Origin: Methanocalculaceae archaeon
Lineage (GTDB): Archaea; Halobacteriota; Methanomicrobia; Methanomicrobiales; Methanocorpusculaceae
Assembly (NCBI GenBank): GCA_031255895.1
Contig: JAIRRQ010000054.1
Span: 1 to 16,525 of the forward strand
DNA length: 16,525 bases
Reading direction: 5' to 3'
This document shows positions 1 to 8,155 of this stretch, piece after piece (within the stretch, counting starts at the first letter, position 1; the number at the start of each line of letters is the position of its first letter). The notes beneath the pieces are model-generated. The model had not been told where the DNA came from, made no database searches, and worked only from the letters and a program-made list of their open reading frames with translations. The translations under genes were made by a program, and so were the position numbers.

Positions 1-2609
1 TCATCCTCGTCATCTTCTGCGTAGCTGATCATGTCGAGATAATCATAGTATAGTTCGAAATTCAATCCAATCCCATTCTTTCCCATCTTGTTCGACTGTT
101 TCTTAATATATGTGTAAAATTCATCTGATCGAAGAATATTTTCTAATTTTTTGCTTGGGTTTTCGATATAAAGAACTTTATCAGTACATAATGTATCTTT
201 TGATATAAACCGCATTGGTATCTTATCATGTTTCAGAGTGAATGTGCGTGGAATCGCCAAATAATCTGATTTTGGTCGGCAAGTATCGTGATGAAACTCC
301 TTTACCAAATCACCATCACTCAATTTCTTGGCACAATTACCTCCATTCTTCCTAATTTCAGCAACTTTCTTTGATCGTATGTTCTCTTCGTGATTGAGCT
401 CTTCATCCGGTACCCCTTTTAGATCAAGAACATAATGGTTCGTTCCATTGATAATATCCTCCCCATTTACAATCTCGCGGACATGAGTGTTCCCCCACTT
501 TCTGACATACTCCCGGTACTCTTCAAAATTGAATTGATAATAGTGCTTAAATACATTGTCAACAATCTCACCATCTAATAACGCGCAACCTTGCCGAATT
601 TTAGGGTATCTTTTCTTGTTAATCACTTTTTTAGCATATTCGTCGCCATCTGGTTCCAGTAAATGATTGATATATCTCGTTTCAACGTATCTGTCGGTAT
701 TTGTAGCATATAGTCTTGGTTCATGCTCACGATTTCTTGCAGATCTAGAGAATCCAATAACAACAACATTTGTTTTTGCGGTTCCACTCCATGCAAATGA
801 GGGATATGCAAAATCAATTGCTACTTTTTTTAGTAAAGGAGCTAAAAATTTAGTAGAATGCTCTCCTTCCACAATGCTGTTTATGCTTACGAAAGCGCAT
901 TTTGTTTCTGGAGAGATTTTTGAAGGGATTTGACAATATCTCGCAGCATCGTGAAACCAACAACAAACATAATTGGCATGACCATATATACTGCGTTTTT
1001 TTCTTTGTTTTCGTTGCGTTGCAATTATTCCTGGGTTTCCACCTTTTTTTGGCGCTACAAACGGTGGATTACCTATGATATAGTCACAATTTTGTTCCCA
1101 TGAGGTCTCTAGAGCATCCTCACATTTAATGTTTTCATATCGTTCAGTTGGAATGTGCATGTAGGTTTTTCCAGCCAACTTGCTCACCTCCATGTTTTTT
1201 TTGTGTTCGATTAAAATCATTGCTATTTTTGCAATTTCTGACGGAAATGGTTGTATTTCTATACCATGAAACTGTTGGATACTCACTCTTCGATCCCTTA
1301 GATAGTTTAAAAATACTTGATTTTTCACAGCTCTAATTTTTTTTCCTTTCAGTGAAATTTTTAGCTTTTTTTTCAAAATTTCGATTTCCAAATCACGGAT
1401 GGCTGTGTAAGCAACCACTAAAAAGTTTCCGCATCCACAGGCAGGATCGAGTATTTTTAGCCGCGTAATTTTTTCGTGAAACACATCAAGTTTTTTTAAA
1501 TTTGCTCCTATATTGTTAAACTCTTCCTTTAAATCGTTCAGAAAGAGTGGATCAATTACTCGATGAATACATTTTTCCGATGTGTAATGTGCCCCCATTT
1601 GTTGTCGTTCATATTTATCCATTCGTTCTTGTAATAATGTCCCGAAGATGCCTGGCGAGACATTTTTCCAATCAGCTAAAGTACAGGATATGAGTATTTC
1701 ACGAGTTTCTTTGTCAAAATCAATAGAATCAGATGGATCTTGATCAGAATCTAAATCAAATAAACCACTGTTTACATAAGGGAAAACATGATATTTTTGA
1801 TCGATATCTCGTTTTTCCTGACGTCTTTCATTAGGTGTGTTTAACCATCCAAATAACCAATGTAGTCTACTGCCTAAATCACCTCCATCTTCCCTTGTTT
1901 CCTCTTTAATAAACCGCAAAAATGCTCTATCATCTATCCCTCCAAAAATACCCGTATCATCGGCAAACATGCAAAATACAAGTCGCATAAGATACTTTAT
2001 CAGTTTTTTTTCATCATTTTTAGCATCGCGAAGCATTTCATAAAAAAAAGACAGAGTATCAGCCGCGTCTTCACTTACCGGAACATTAACAGCGTCCATC
2101 TTTGCAATAAACATCAGACACTCTACGTGAGATTCTAAATTTTCTAATTTAAACTTTGCTATTGTATCTTTACAACTACCCTTATAAAGATGTATTTCCT
2201 CAAAATCGGTAACAATGATGTACTGTGGTTTTAATTCTTCATCTAGAGCATTGTAATATCTCTCTGATTGTTCATACGCTTCTTTAAGATTTCTATGGTG
2301 TGATTTGTTTTTAATGAGAAGAACAGATGGCCAGAAAAAATCTATCTGTTCAGGTTTTTTTTTACCTCTTATTCTGACAGATCTCTGATATCTTGCTCCC
2401 ACGATCTTCTTTCTCGAAACACCAAAAATTTCAAGCAATTCATCATAAAAATTCTGATAATATTCATTCTCTCCTTTTTCATTCGCAAATTTAGATGCAA
2501 AAGTACGAGCTTTTTTCTTGACATTTTCCATGTCCAATATATCAACCATAAAGAGATGTGACTTTGCCATATGGTATATTTTTTGCTCTTTGAACGCGTA
2601 ATTCGTCAT
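1..2609 (-). CDS. MmeI/YeeA-type adenine-specific DNA methyltransferase (type IIG R-M-like), 3' end outside window
   Basis: I translated this frame by hand; it is open for 869 codons from ATG at 2609 to the left edge. A second ATG at 2570 (MAKSHLF) is an alternative start, and neither has a clear ribosome binding site. Order of parts: a nuclease-like N-terminus (about residues 45-150) with IDFFWPSVLL, then KNK; a helical spacer with LVFCMFADDTGIF and LHWLFGWLNTP; AHYTSEK just before the methyltransferase; SAM motif I DPACGCGNF at 388-396; catalytic motif IV NPPF at 514-517, as in N6-adenine enzymes; then a region resembling the MmeI target-recognition domain (SDYLAIPR). This order matches the MmeI family, in which one chain cuts and methylates. 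The usual D-x9-E-x-K nuclease motif reads D90-x9-K100-N-K102, so cleavage is doubtful. The gene is clearly A+T-richer than its neighbours, suggesting transfer. No partner R-M gene is visible. Confidence 0.9.
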   Translation of the reverse strand, partial: MTNYAFKEQKIYHMAKSHLFMVDILDMENVKKKARTFASKFANEKGENEYYQNFYDELLEIFGVSRKKIVGARYQRSVRIRGKKKPEQIDFFWPSVLLIKNKSHHRNLKEAYEQSERYYNALDEELKPQYIIVTDFEEIHLYKGSCKDTIAKFKLENLESHVECLMFIAKMDAVNVPVSEDAADTLSFFYEMLRDAKNDEKKLIKYLMRLVFCMFADDTGIFGGIDDRAFLRFIKEETREDGGDLGSRLHWLFGWLNTPNERRQEKRDIDQKYHVFPYVNSGLFDLDSDQDPSDSIDFDKETREILISCTLADWKNVSPGIFGTLLQERMDKYERQQMGAHYTSEKCIHRVIDPLFLNDLKEEFNNIGANLKKLDVFHEKITRLKILDPACGCGNFLVVAYTAIRDLEIEILKKKLKISLKGKKIRAVKNQVFLNYLRDRRVSIQQFHGIEIQPFPSEIAKIAMILIEHKKNMEVSKLAGKTYMHIPTERYENIKCEDALETSWEQNCDYIIGNPPFVAPKKGGNPGIIATQRKQRKKRSIYGHANYVCCWFHDAARYCQIPSKISPETKCAFVSINSIVEGEHSTKFLAPLLKKVAIDFAYPSFAWSGTAKTNVVVIGFSRSARNREHEPRLYATNTDRYVETRYINHLLEPDGDEYAKKVINKKRYPKIRQGCALLDGEIVDNVFKHYYQFNFEEYREYVRKWGNTHVREIVNGEDIINGTNHYVLDLKGVPDEELNHEENIRSKKVAEIRKNGGNCAKKLSDGDLVKEFHHDTCRPKSDYLAIPRTFTLKHDKIPMRFISKDTLCTDKVLYIENPSKKLENILRSDEFYTYIKKQSNKMGKNGIGLNFELYYDYLDMISYAEDDED

Positions 2610-2653
2610 ATGTTTATTTGATTAGGTGTCGCAAAAAGATTGGATCATCATCG

Positions 2654-2693
2654 ATAGTATGTATTGGTACTTACCATTATTATTCAATACTAT
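2654..2693. promoter_or_regulatory. Nested inverted repeats upstream of the methyltransferase gene
   Basis: ATAGTAT (2654-2660) is matched by its reverse complement ATACTAT (2687-2693), and inside lies TGGTA-CT-TACCA (2665-2676). It sits 45-85 bp before the methyltransferase ATG, where an operator or promoter would be expected. Many R-M genes are controlled through such repeats, but no controller gene is visible, so an operator role is inference. Confidence 0.25.
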
Positions 2694-2840
2694 GACGTAA
2701 TATAGCAAAATATCGCAATTTTCACATTTTTATTGCTGATCTCCCATGAGAATAAATATTTGCAGATTTTTCAAAAATTTATGTCTGTTTTGCTATGACA
2801 TGTTTGATCCTGGCTGCATCTTCGAAGGAGATCTTATTAC

Positions 2841-2927
2841 ATGACATCGGAAGATACGAGTTTTTGCATCACCTGTAATAATGATCTCCACAAACCGTCA
2901 GAAAACCATTTTCGGATTCTGAAATGA
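2841..2927 (+). CDS. Possible 28-residue mini-protein with a C-x2-C-x4-H-x5-H pattern
   Basis: An ATG-to-TGA frame of 28 codons begins MTSEDTSFCITC. A purine-rich AAGGAG (2825-2830) lies 10 bases before the ATG, an excellent archaeal ribosome binding site and better than most in this window. Cys9, Cys12, His17 and His23 have the spacing of a small zinc-binding finger. No neighbour or homologue suggests a role, and a frame this short can arise by chance in A+T-rich DNA. It could also be the remnant of a longer zinc-ribbon protein. Confidence 0.25.
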   Translation: MTSEDTSFCITCNNDLHKPSENHFRILK

Positions 2928-2988
2928 AATTTTGAATTGGCTCTCTCTCTCATCTTGCACGTCTTATTTGAGAGATATGGGATATTTT

Positions 2989-3002
2989 ATGAGATATCTC
3001 AT
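2989..3002. repeat. Perfect 14-bp palindrome
   Basis: ATGAGATATCTCAT is identical to its reverse complement. A related GAGATAT lies just before it at 2971-2977. It could be a binding site for a dimeric regulator, but it is not close to any gene start, so function is unknown. Confidence 0.35.
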
Positions 3003-3163
3003 GTTTTAATCTAGCAAAAAAATAATTTTGGCATCCACTTGCGATGTATTCGAGAGCGTGTTTATTGTTGTTGTCTTGTTTGTTTTTTTTCGATTTTTCA
3101 GTCGTGAATATCAAAGAGATCAGAATGCAAAAAGCCATCTTTATCATAACAGACGTTTTGTCA

Positions 3164-3237
3164 AAAAAAGTGTTTAGATTGATTGATCAAACCATTAAAA
3201 CCTGGTTTGGTCAAATATTGACACGACGAAGTCGTGT
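3164..3237 (-). terminator. Hairpins and T-tract downstream of nrdJ
   Basis: Reading leftward from the nrdJ stop codon, a 7-bp stem with a 3-base loop (3221-3237, ACACGAC/GTCGTGT) is followed by a 10-bp stem with one G-T pair and an 8-base loop (3185-3212). A run of seven T on the minus strand then lies at 3164-3170. Archaeal transcription stops mainly at T-tracts, so 3164-3170 is the likeliest stop point. Confidence 0.5.
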
Positions 3238-3249
3238 ACTGTGAGTTGG

Positions 3250-5457
3250 TTAGTTGCACCCAGACCATCCACAGTGTTTGCAAATGCCCTTGTTGCATCC
3301 CTCGCCGAAATCCAGAGATTCGCCACACTCTGGGCATGGATTATTCCTCTTCATTCCGGGGGTTACTGTTTCAATTGTCCAATTATCTAGCATCGCGATC
3401 GTTTGATTTGTCGCCGCAAGCTCAATGCACTTACCGACAACATCCGCACAGGACAGTCCTTCTGAGTTTTTATTTCGCAGAGCCGAAATACAGCTCACCT
3501 TCGCAAACTGTTTTACAAACTTTTCGTATGGCACGCCATTTTGTAGACCCGTACTGATACTCCTGCCAAGCGCATTACTGCTCGCTTCACATCCCGCACC
3601 CACGGTTCGTATGAACACTTCTACCGGTTTTTCGTCCAGTGTATTCACTGTAATGTACAAACGGCAACATCCTGATTGTGCAAGGAATGTTCTTCCATTC
3701 AGCTCCCTTGGACGTGAGAATGGCAGTTGTTGCGCAACTTTCAGTTCCAGAGCAGTTGTTGCTTCTTCCTTTTTTTCCTCCCTCTTCTCAAGGGACAGCA
3801 CCACATCCTCTCGCGATCCTGTTCGGTACAGTGTCATTCCTTTGACATTTTTCTTCCATGCCAGAATAATTGCGTCCGCAATTTGTTTCGTCGTGGCAGT
3901 AAACGGCATATTGATTGTCTTCGAGATTGATGCATGCACATGTTTCTGGAAAACTGCTTGCATCAGCACATGATCTTTCCAATGAATATCAAGTGCTGTC
4001 TTAAACACTTCACGGAACGCATCCGGTAACCACGGGATATCCTGTACCGTTCCTCTTTCGTGCATATGGTTGATAACTTCGTCAAATTTTTCCTCGGCCT
4101 CTTCCCCGGTAAAGCCAAGTTTTGCAATCGCTCCGCGCAATTCTGACTTAAAATATGAGTGAACCATAATAAACGTCTTGCCGATTGTATTCCGACGGGT
4201 GTACGCATACGAAAACACCGGTTCGATGCCAGATGAACACCCAGCAAGCAGTGAAATTGTCCCTGTCGGGGCGATGGTTGTAAGAGCAGCATTGCGCATA
4301 ATTTTTCCCTGTTTTTCCCATATTGAACCTTCATAGGCTGGAAATGCTCCTTTTTCCTCTCCGAGTCGTTCAGATTCCTTTGTCGCAACATCATTGATGC
4401 GTGCCATAACCTCCTCACAAAAATTGCGACCTGCTTCCGAATCGTACGGAATGTGGAGCATCAGCATCGCGTCATGCACCCCCATCAGACCCACCCCCAT
4501 CTTTCTGGTGCGATTAGTTGCCTCCTTTATCTGATCAATCGGGAATATGCTTTTCGTAATCACCGCATCCAGGAATCTGACAGACATTCGCGTCATCTTA
4601 TCTAACGCGTCATAGTTCACGCCATTCACACAGACGAACTTCGCAAGATTAATACTGCCGAGGACACAGGATTCGAACGGCAGAAGTGGTTGTTCACCAC
4701 ATGGGTTCGTTGTATCGATTTTACCAATTTGCGGTGTTGGATTCATCTTGTTGATCGTATCATAGAATAGAATTCCTGGTTCGCCATTTTTCCAGATTCC
4801 TTCTACAATGCCTTCCCAGATCTGGCGTACTGTCACTATTTCGCCATCTGCTGTCTTCAACCACTCACGATCCAGATTGCCTGTGGATACAATTTTCATG
4901 AATTCATCGTTTGTCATCACTGAGATGTTGAAATTCGAGAAATCCCCCTCTTTTTTCTTGCTTTTGATGAATTTCATGATGTCTTCATGCCAAACATTCA
5001 GGATGCCCATGTTCGCTCCGCGTCTGCGCCCTCCTTGCTTGATCACATCTGTCGCTGCATTGAAGACACGCATAAATGACACTGGACCGGATGCGACCCC
5101 CTCCGTTGAACGAACTGGCGATCCCTCCGATCTGATGTGGGAGAAGTTGTAACCGGTGCCGCCACCTGATTGGTGAATAATTGCGCCCCAACGTATTGCA
5201 TCAAAAATTTCAGATAGGGAATCGTTCACTGGAAGTGTAAAACAGGCAGACAGCTGTCCGAGTGGTGTACCCGCATTCATCAGCGTTGGTGAGTTCGGGA
5301 GAAATTCAAGATTCACCATAGCCTCGAAATACTCTTCAGTCTCCTCCGGTGTTTCGCCGAGGGCATCGGCCACACGTCGACAAACATCTTCAAATGATTT
5401 CTCACCGATACGGTAGTAACGTGCGGCGAGGATAGTGTCTACAACTGAGTCTGACAT
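3250..5457 (-). CDS. nrdJ: Adenosylcobalamin-dependent (class II) ribonucleotide reductase
   Basis: This 735-residue enzyme reduces ribonucleotides to deoxyribonucleotides, using a radical generated from coenzyme B12, and so feeds DNA synthesis. The barrel core is intact: the LMNAG and SACF region has Cys72 of the redox pair, NPCGE (251-255) has the thiyl-radical Cys253 and Glu255, ESCVLGSINL has Cys264, and the phosphate loop is APTGT (396-400). A TSCPD-like domain spans about 580-685, and a Cys-rich tail (Cys708, 711, 721, 726, 729, 734) matches the zinc-ribbon/redox tail of NrdJ proteins. No intein is present, unlike many archaeal homologues. The start is well placed: AGGTTGAT lies just upstream and the protein begins at the usual family N-terminus. 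It is divergent from pdaD and stands alone, with no NrdR or class III gene nearby. Confidence 0.95.
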   Translation of the reverse strand: MSDSVVDTILAARYYRIGEKSFEDVCRRVADALGETPEETEEYFEAMVNLEFLPNSPTLMNAGTPLGQLSACFTLPVNDSLSEIFDAIRWGAIIHQSGGGTGYNFSHIRSEGSPVRSTEGVASGPVSFMRVFNAATDVIKQGGRRRGANMGILNVWHEDIMKFIKSKKKEGDFSNFNISVMTNDEFMKIVSTGNLDREWLKTADGEIVTVRQIWEGIVEGIWKNGEPGILFYDTINKMNPTPQIGKIDTTNPCGEQPLLPFESCVLGSINLAKFVCVNGVNYDALDKMTRMSVRFLDAVITKSIFPIDQIKEATNRTRKMGVGLMGVHDAMLMLHIPYDSEAGRNFCEEVMARINDVATKESERLGEEKGAFPAYEGSIWEKQGKIMRNAALTTIAPTGTISLLAGCSSGIEPVFSYAYTRRNTIGKTFIMVHSYFKSELRGAIAKLGFTGEEAEEKFDEVINHMHERGTVQDIPWLPDAFREVFKTALDIHWKDHVLMQAVFQKHVHASISKTINMPFTATTKQIADAIILAWKKNVKGMTLYRTGSREDVVLSLEKREEKKEEATTALELKVAQQLPFSRPRELNGRTFLAQSGCCRLYITVNTLDEKPVEVFIRTVGAGCEASSNALGRSISTGLQNGVPYEKFVKQFAKVSCISALRNKNSEGLSCADVVGKCIELAATNQTIAMLDNWTIETVTPGMKRNNPCPECGESLDFGEGCNKGICKHCGWSGCN

Positions 5458-5567
5458 AGTATCAACCTGATAATATTAGTGCAATTTCTATTTTGTCGAA
5501 GAAAAATGGAAATCTCCGTATTTTTGGATCCAGAGTACATATCAAGTAATTGGCGAGCACGACTATT

Positions 5568-5610
5568 AACTGTTAACATTCAGGAGAAGGGGCAAATCAC
5601 AACTGTTAAC
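5568..5610. promoter_or_regulatory. Duplicated AACTGTTAAC element between nrdJ and pdaD
   Basis: AACTGTTAAC occurs exactly at 5568-5577 and 5601-5610, 33 bp apart (about three helical turns). Each copy contains the palindrome GTTAAC. They lie in the 181-bp divergent gap, 29 bp before the pdaD ATG and 111 bp before the nrdJ ATG. Two copies on one face of the helix suit cooperative binding of a dimeric regulator. NrdR uses paired boxes at helical spacing, but I do not recognise this as an NrdR box. Confidence 0.4.
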
Positions 5611-5638
5611 GCAATGCACACCGAATTCCTAATGAATT

Positions 5639-6190
5639 ATGGTTGTTCCCGCAAAGATATTTTTCACCAAAGGATGCGGCATTCACAAAGACAAGCTGGT
5701 ATCTTTTGAAATGGCTCTGAGGGATGCCGGACTTGCCCCGTACAACCTCGTGACTGTCTCCTCCATTATGCCTCCGAATGCTGAGATCATCTCCTGCGAG
5801 GAAGGACTACCCTATCTCTCGCCTGGTGAAATCGTCTATTGCGTTATGGCGCGGACTGAAACGAATATCCCAGGTCAAAACATCGCTGCATCTGTTGGTC
5901 TTGCTGTGCCCGAGAGTCACGGAAAACAACACGGCTATCTTTCCGAGTACCATTCTGTAGGCATCTCAGGTCACGAATGTGGTGAGTATGCTGAGGATCT
6001 TGCGGCAACGATGCTTGCGACTATCATGAACATTCCGTTTGATCCAGAAACTGCGTGGCAGGAACGGGAACAGGTGTACCTTGCAAGTGGCAAGATCATC
6101 AAGACTAGTCATCTCACCGAATCTGCCGTATGCGATGCGGATGGAAAGTGGATCACGGTCATTGTTGTTGCGGTCTTTGTTCTGCCGTGA
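5639..6190 (+). CDS. pdaD: Pyruvoyl-dependent arginine decarboxylase
   Basis: This 183-residue proenzyme turns arginine into agmatine. In archaea agmatine feeds polyamines and agmatidine, the modified base of tRNA-Ile. The chain cleaves itself to make its pyruvoyl group; the site is VSSIMPP, with the break expected between Ser41 and Ser42. GYLSEYH carries Glu103, matching the catalytic glutamate of the Methanocaldococcus jannaschii enzyme. AEDLAATMLATIMNI and FDPETAWQERE are standard family blocks, and the length is close to the family norm. The start MVVPAKIFFT matches the family N-terminus, but no ribosome binding site precedes the ATG, so the message may be leaderless. A run of eight T (6199-6206) after the stop should end the transcript. 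Confidence 0.95.
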   Translation: MVVPAKIFFTKGCGIHKDKLVSFEMALRDAGLAPYNLVTVSSIMPPNAEIISCEEGLPYLSPGEIVYCVMARTETNIPGQNIAASVGLAVPESHGKQHGYLSEYHSVGISGHECGEYAEDLAATMLATIMNIPFDPETAWQEREQVYLASGKIIKTSHLTESAVCDADGKWITVIVVAVFVLP

Positions 6191-6198
6191 TTCACTTC

Positions 6199-6206
6199 TT
6201 TTTTTT
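6199..6206 (+). terminator. T-tract terminator after pdaD
   Basis: Eight consecutive T begin 8 bases after the pdaD stop codon, the usual form of an archaeal terminator. A G-rich run (6207-6219) follows directly. Confidence 0.5.
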
Positions 6207-6218
6207 GGTGAGGGGGGA

Positions 6219-6230
6219 GTAACTAATTAT
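6219..6230 (+). promoter_or_regulatory. Possible TATA box for purF
   Basis: The A+T-rich stretch TAACTAATTAT is centred about 29 bp before the purF ATG. At that distance transcription would start within a few bases of the ATG, giving a leaderless message and explaining why purF has no nearby ribosome binding site. This rests on position and composition only. Confidence 0.3.
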
Positions 6231-6254
6231 CCCTCTGCACCAATATTTCCTCAC

Positions 6255-7664
6255 ATGTGTGGCATTGCAGGCATCGTTGCGAACTTTGAGATTTCTGGAT
6301 CATTGTACTGGGCATTGCATGCACTCCAACATCGTGGGCAGGAAAGCGGAGGTATTTCCACATACGACAACGAAATTGTTCATAAATACAAGGGATTTGG
6401 ACTAGTTTCTGAGATCTTTGCCAGCGGCATTTTGCAGAATCTCTCTGGCAAAACTGGACTTGGTCATGTCCGGTATCCAACAACCGGCGGATCGAAACCA
6501 GAGAATATTCAACCGTTTAACTTCCTGTTTCGCAATCACTCGCTCTCCATCGTCCACAATGGGAATCTGATCAACACCAACGAGCTGCGCCATGAGTATG
6601 AAGGTAGGGGTCACATCTTTTCCACCACCTCCGACACAGAAGTGATCGCCGCGATTCTTGCAAATGAAATAATCCATGGCCACACCATTGACGAAGCCAT
6701 CAGTTTTTGCATGAGGAATATTCGCGGTTCGTATGCCGTCATTTTCATGTTGGACGGTGTACTGTATGCATTCCGTGATCCACTTGGTATCAAACCGCTA
6801 TGTTTCGGTGAGTTTGAAAATGGGGGTCACATTGTTGCGTCCGAAAGTGTGGCTCTTGACGCTGTTGGTGCAAAACTTCTTCGAGACGTCGTTCCAGGGG
6901 AAAGTATCTGTCTCAAGGCTGGTAATGTATCTCCTCACCGGATCATGACGGTGAAGTCTCCTGCCCACTGCGTGTTTGAGTATATCTATTTTGCTCGCGC
7001 TGACTCGGTGATCGACGGCATCTCAGTGTATGACGTCCGTCAAAAGACAGGTGTTCTTCTCGCAGGTGAATCTCCTGCCAAGGCTGATATCGTATCACCT
7101 GTTCCTGACTCTGGTACTGCCGCTGCTACCGGCTACGCGTCAACATCGGGGATCCCGTTCCGTGAAGCACTGATCAAAAATCGCTATATTGGCCGCACTT
7201 TTATCATGTCGACACAGACAAAACGAGAAATGGCTGTTCGGATGAAATTGAATCCTGTTCGTGGTCACATCACCGGAAAGTCTGTTGTGTTGGTAGATGA
7301 CAGCATAGTTCGGGGTACTACATCGCGTCACATCATCGCATTGGTTCGCGAGTTCGGTGCAAATGAGGTACATCTCCGCGTGGCATCTCCGCCAATTATT
7401 GCGCCGTGTTATCTGGGTACTGATTTCCCGACACGTGAGGAATTGATCTCAAATCGCAAGTCCGTTGTGGAAGTTAGGAAAGCAATTGAGGCAACTAGTC
7501 TTGGTCACATTTCCCTCGAAGGACTGATCAAGGCCATTGGTGTTCCGTACAGCCATCTTTGTACAGGGTGTCTAACCGGAAAGTACCCACTTGCAATTGA
7601 TGGCGAGGAAGAGGATTTCCATGGCATCGAGATGATCGATCCGTACAAAAGTTCTGGACTGTAA
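6255..7664 (+). CDS. purF: Amidophosphoribosyltransferase (glutamine-PRPP amidotransferase)
   Basis: First committed step of purine synthesis: PRPP plus glutamine gives phosphoribosylamine. The frame is open further upstream, but the start must be 6255 because MCGIAGIV puts the catalytic Cys2 directly after Met, with no propeptide; the protein is then 469 residues. N-terminal glutaminase motifs are LQHRGQESGGI (24-34), GHVRYPTTGG (70-79), HNGNL (101-105) and SDTEV (126-130); FRDPLGIKP (173-181) follows. The phosphoribosyltransferase half has the PRPP loop VVLVDDSIVRGTTS (344-357). Cys239, Cys385, Cys436 and Cys439 fall where the Bacillus subtilis enzyme binds its 4Fe-4S cluster, so a cluster is expected here. 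No other pur genes adjoin it. Confidence 0.96.
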   Translation: MCGIAGIVANFEISGSLYWALHALQHRGQESGGISTYDNEIVHKYKGFGLVSEIFASGILQNLSGKTGLGHVRYPTTGGSKPENIQPFNFLFRNHSLSIVHNGNLINTNELRHEYEGRGHIFSTTSDTEVIAAILANEIIHGHTIDEAISFCMRNIRGSYAVIFMLDGVLYAFRDPLGIKPLCFGEFENGGHIVASESVALDAVGAKLLRDVVPGESICLKAGNVSPHRIMTVKSPAHCVFEYIYFARADSVIDGISVYDVRQKTGVLLAGESPAKADIVSPVPDSGTAAATGYASTSGIPFREALIKNRYIGRTFIMSTQTKREMAVRMKLNPVRGHITGKSVVLVDDSIVRGTTSRHIIALVREFGANEVHLRVASPPIIAPCYLGTDFPTREELISNRKSVVEVRKAIEATSLGHISLEGLIKAIGVPYSHLCTGCLTGKYPLAIDGEEEDFHGIEMIDPYKSSGL

Positions 7665-7840
7665 TTTTGTGAAAAAATAGAATATGCCCAAGATGTTTAT
7701 TGTGCGCTCTTGCTAAGATCCGTATCTACGCAGGGGTATCAGTAAACTCAATTATTTCTGTACCAATTGGTGTGTGTGACCGGAGAAGTATCTGGTTGAA
7801 TTGGAAAAATGTCGATTAATCTAAAATGTTGTGAACAATG

Positions 7841-7860
7841 TTTTTTTGAAAGATTTTTGA
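7841..7860 (+). terminator. Possible T-tract terminator downstream of purF
   Basis: Seven T (7841-7847) followed shortly by five more (7854-7858) form the first strong T-tract on the plus strand after the purF stop. It lies 177 bp beyond the gene, so an earlier stop cannot be excluded. Confidence 0.3.
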
Positions 7861-8056
7861 AAAAGGAAAATGGTTGGTTTTGAATGTGGCATCTGTGTCA
7901 TTAATCGTTTGGAGGTGTATTATTGTATTGATGTTGTTTGTAAACTCCCGCACATTGGTTGGTGTGTAGATGTGTGTTGCCATTCGTTTCGAATTTCTGT
8001 GATGTTGTGCATCCGGTGTTATTCACGCCGACTGCTATTATATTATTCATAATTAT

Positions 8057-8070
8057 TTTATTTAAAATTA
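8057..8070 (+). promoter_or_regulatory. Possible TATA box for the PAS/GAF sensor gene
   Basis: TTTATTTAAAATTA resembles an archaeal TATA element and lies about 90 bp before the ATG, which would give a leader of roughly 65 bases. A second A+T stretch, TAATATTATA (8121-8130), is nearer to the gene. AAGGA (8138-8142) supports translation from 8156. A three-codon frame, ATG AAT GAA TAA (8145-8156), overlaps the ATG by one base. Confidence 0.3.
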
Positions 8071-8155
8071 TCCATAATTGCATGGCATTAATGTTGTGCA
8101 TACTGGTTGTGCTATGAGAGTAATATTATAGTCACCGAAGGAAAATGAATGAATA

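Larger units (their letters stand above)
2610..3249. other. A+T-rich spacer between methyltransferase and nrdJ
   Basis: No convincing full-size gene lies here. It holds the upstream region of the methyltransferase (with an inverted repeat), a possible 28-codon mini-gene at 2841-2927, a perfect 14-bp palindrome at 2989-3002 and the hairpins and T-tract downstream of nrdJ. The longer open frames here encode low-complexity peptides resembling nothing I know and overlap each other on opposite strands. Confidence 0.6.
7665..8155. other. Spacer between purF and the PAS sensor
   Basis: This 491-bp stretch is G+T-rich on the plus strand, with repeated TGTTG and TGTGT words, and becomes strongly A+T-rich near 8040-8070. 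It holds a likely purF terminator (T-run 7841-7847) and the promoter region of the sensor gene. No RNA gene or convincing coding sequence was found. Confidence 0.6.

Noticed and set aside
3044..3244. 66-codon frame with a signal-peptide-like N-terminus
   Set aside because: It lies in A+T-rich DNA, runs through the hairpins downstream of nrdJ, overlaps another frame on the opposite strand and has no ribosome binding site.
6039..6254. 72-codon upstream extension of the purF reading frame
   Set aside because: It lies largely inside pdaD in another frame, and PurF needs Cys directly after the initiator Met, which fixes the start at 6255.
7870..8052. 60-codon cysteine-rich frame with a weak AGG upstream
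   Set aside because: The cysteines come from repetitive TGT words in G+T-rich DNA, there is no regular zinc-binding spacing, and it resembles no family I know.
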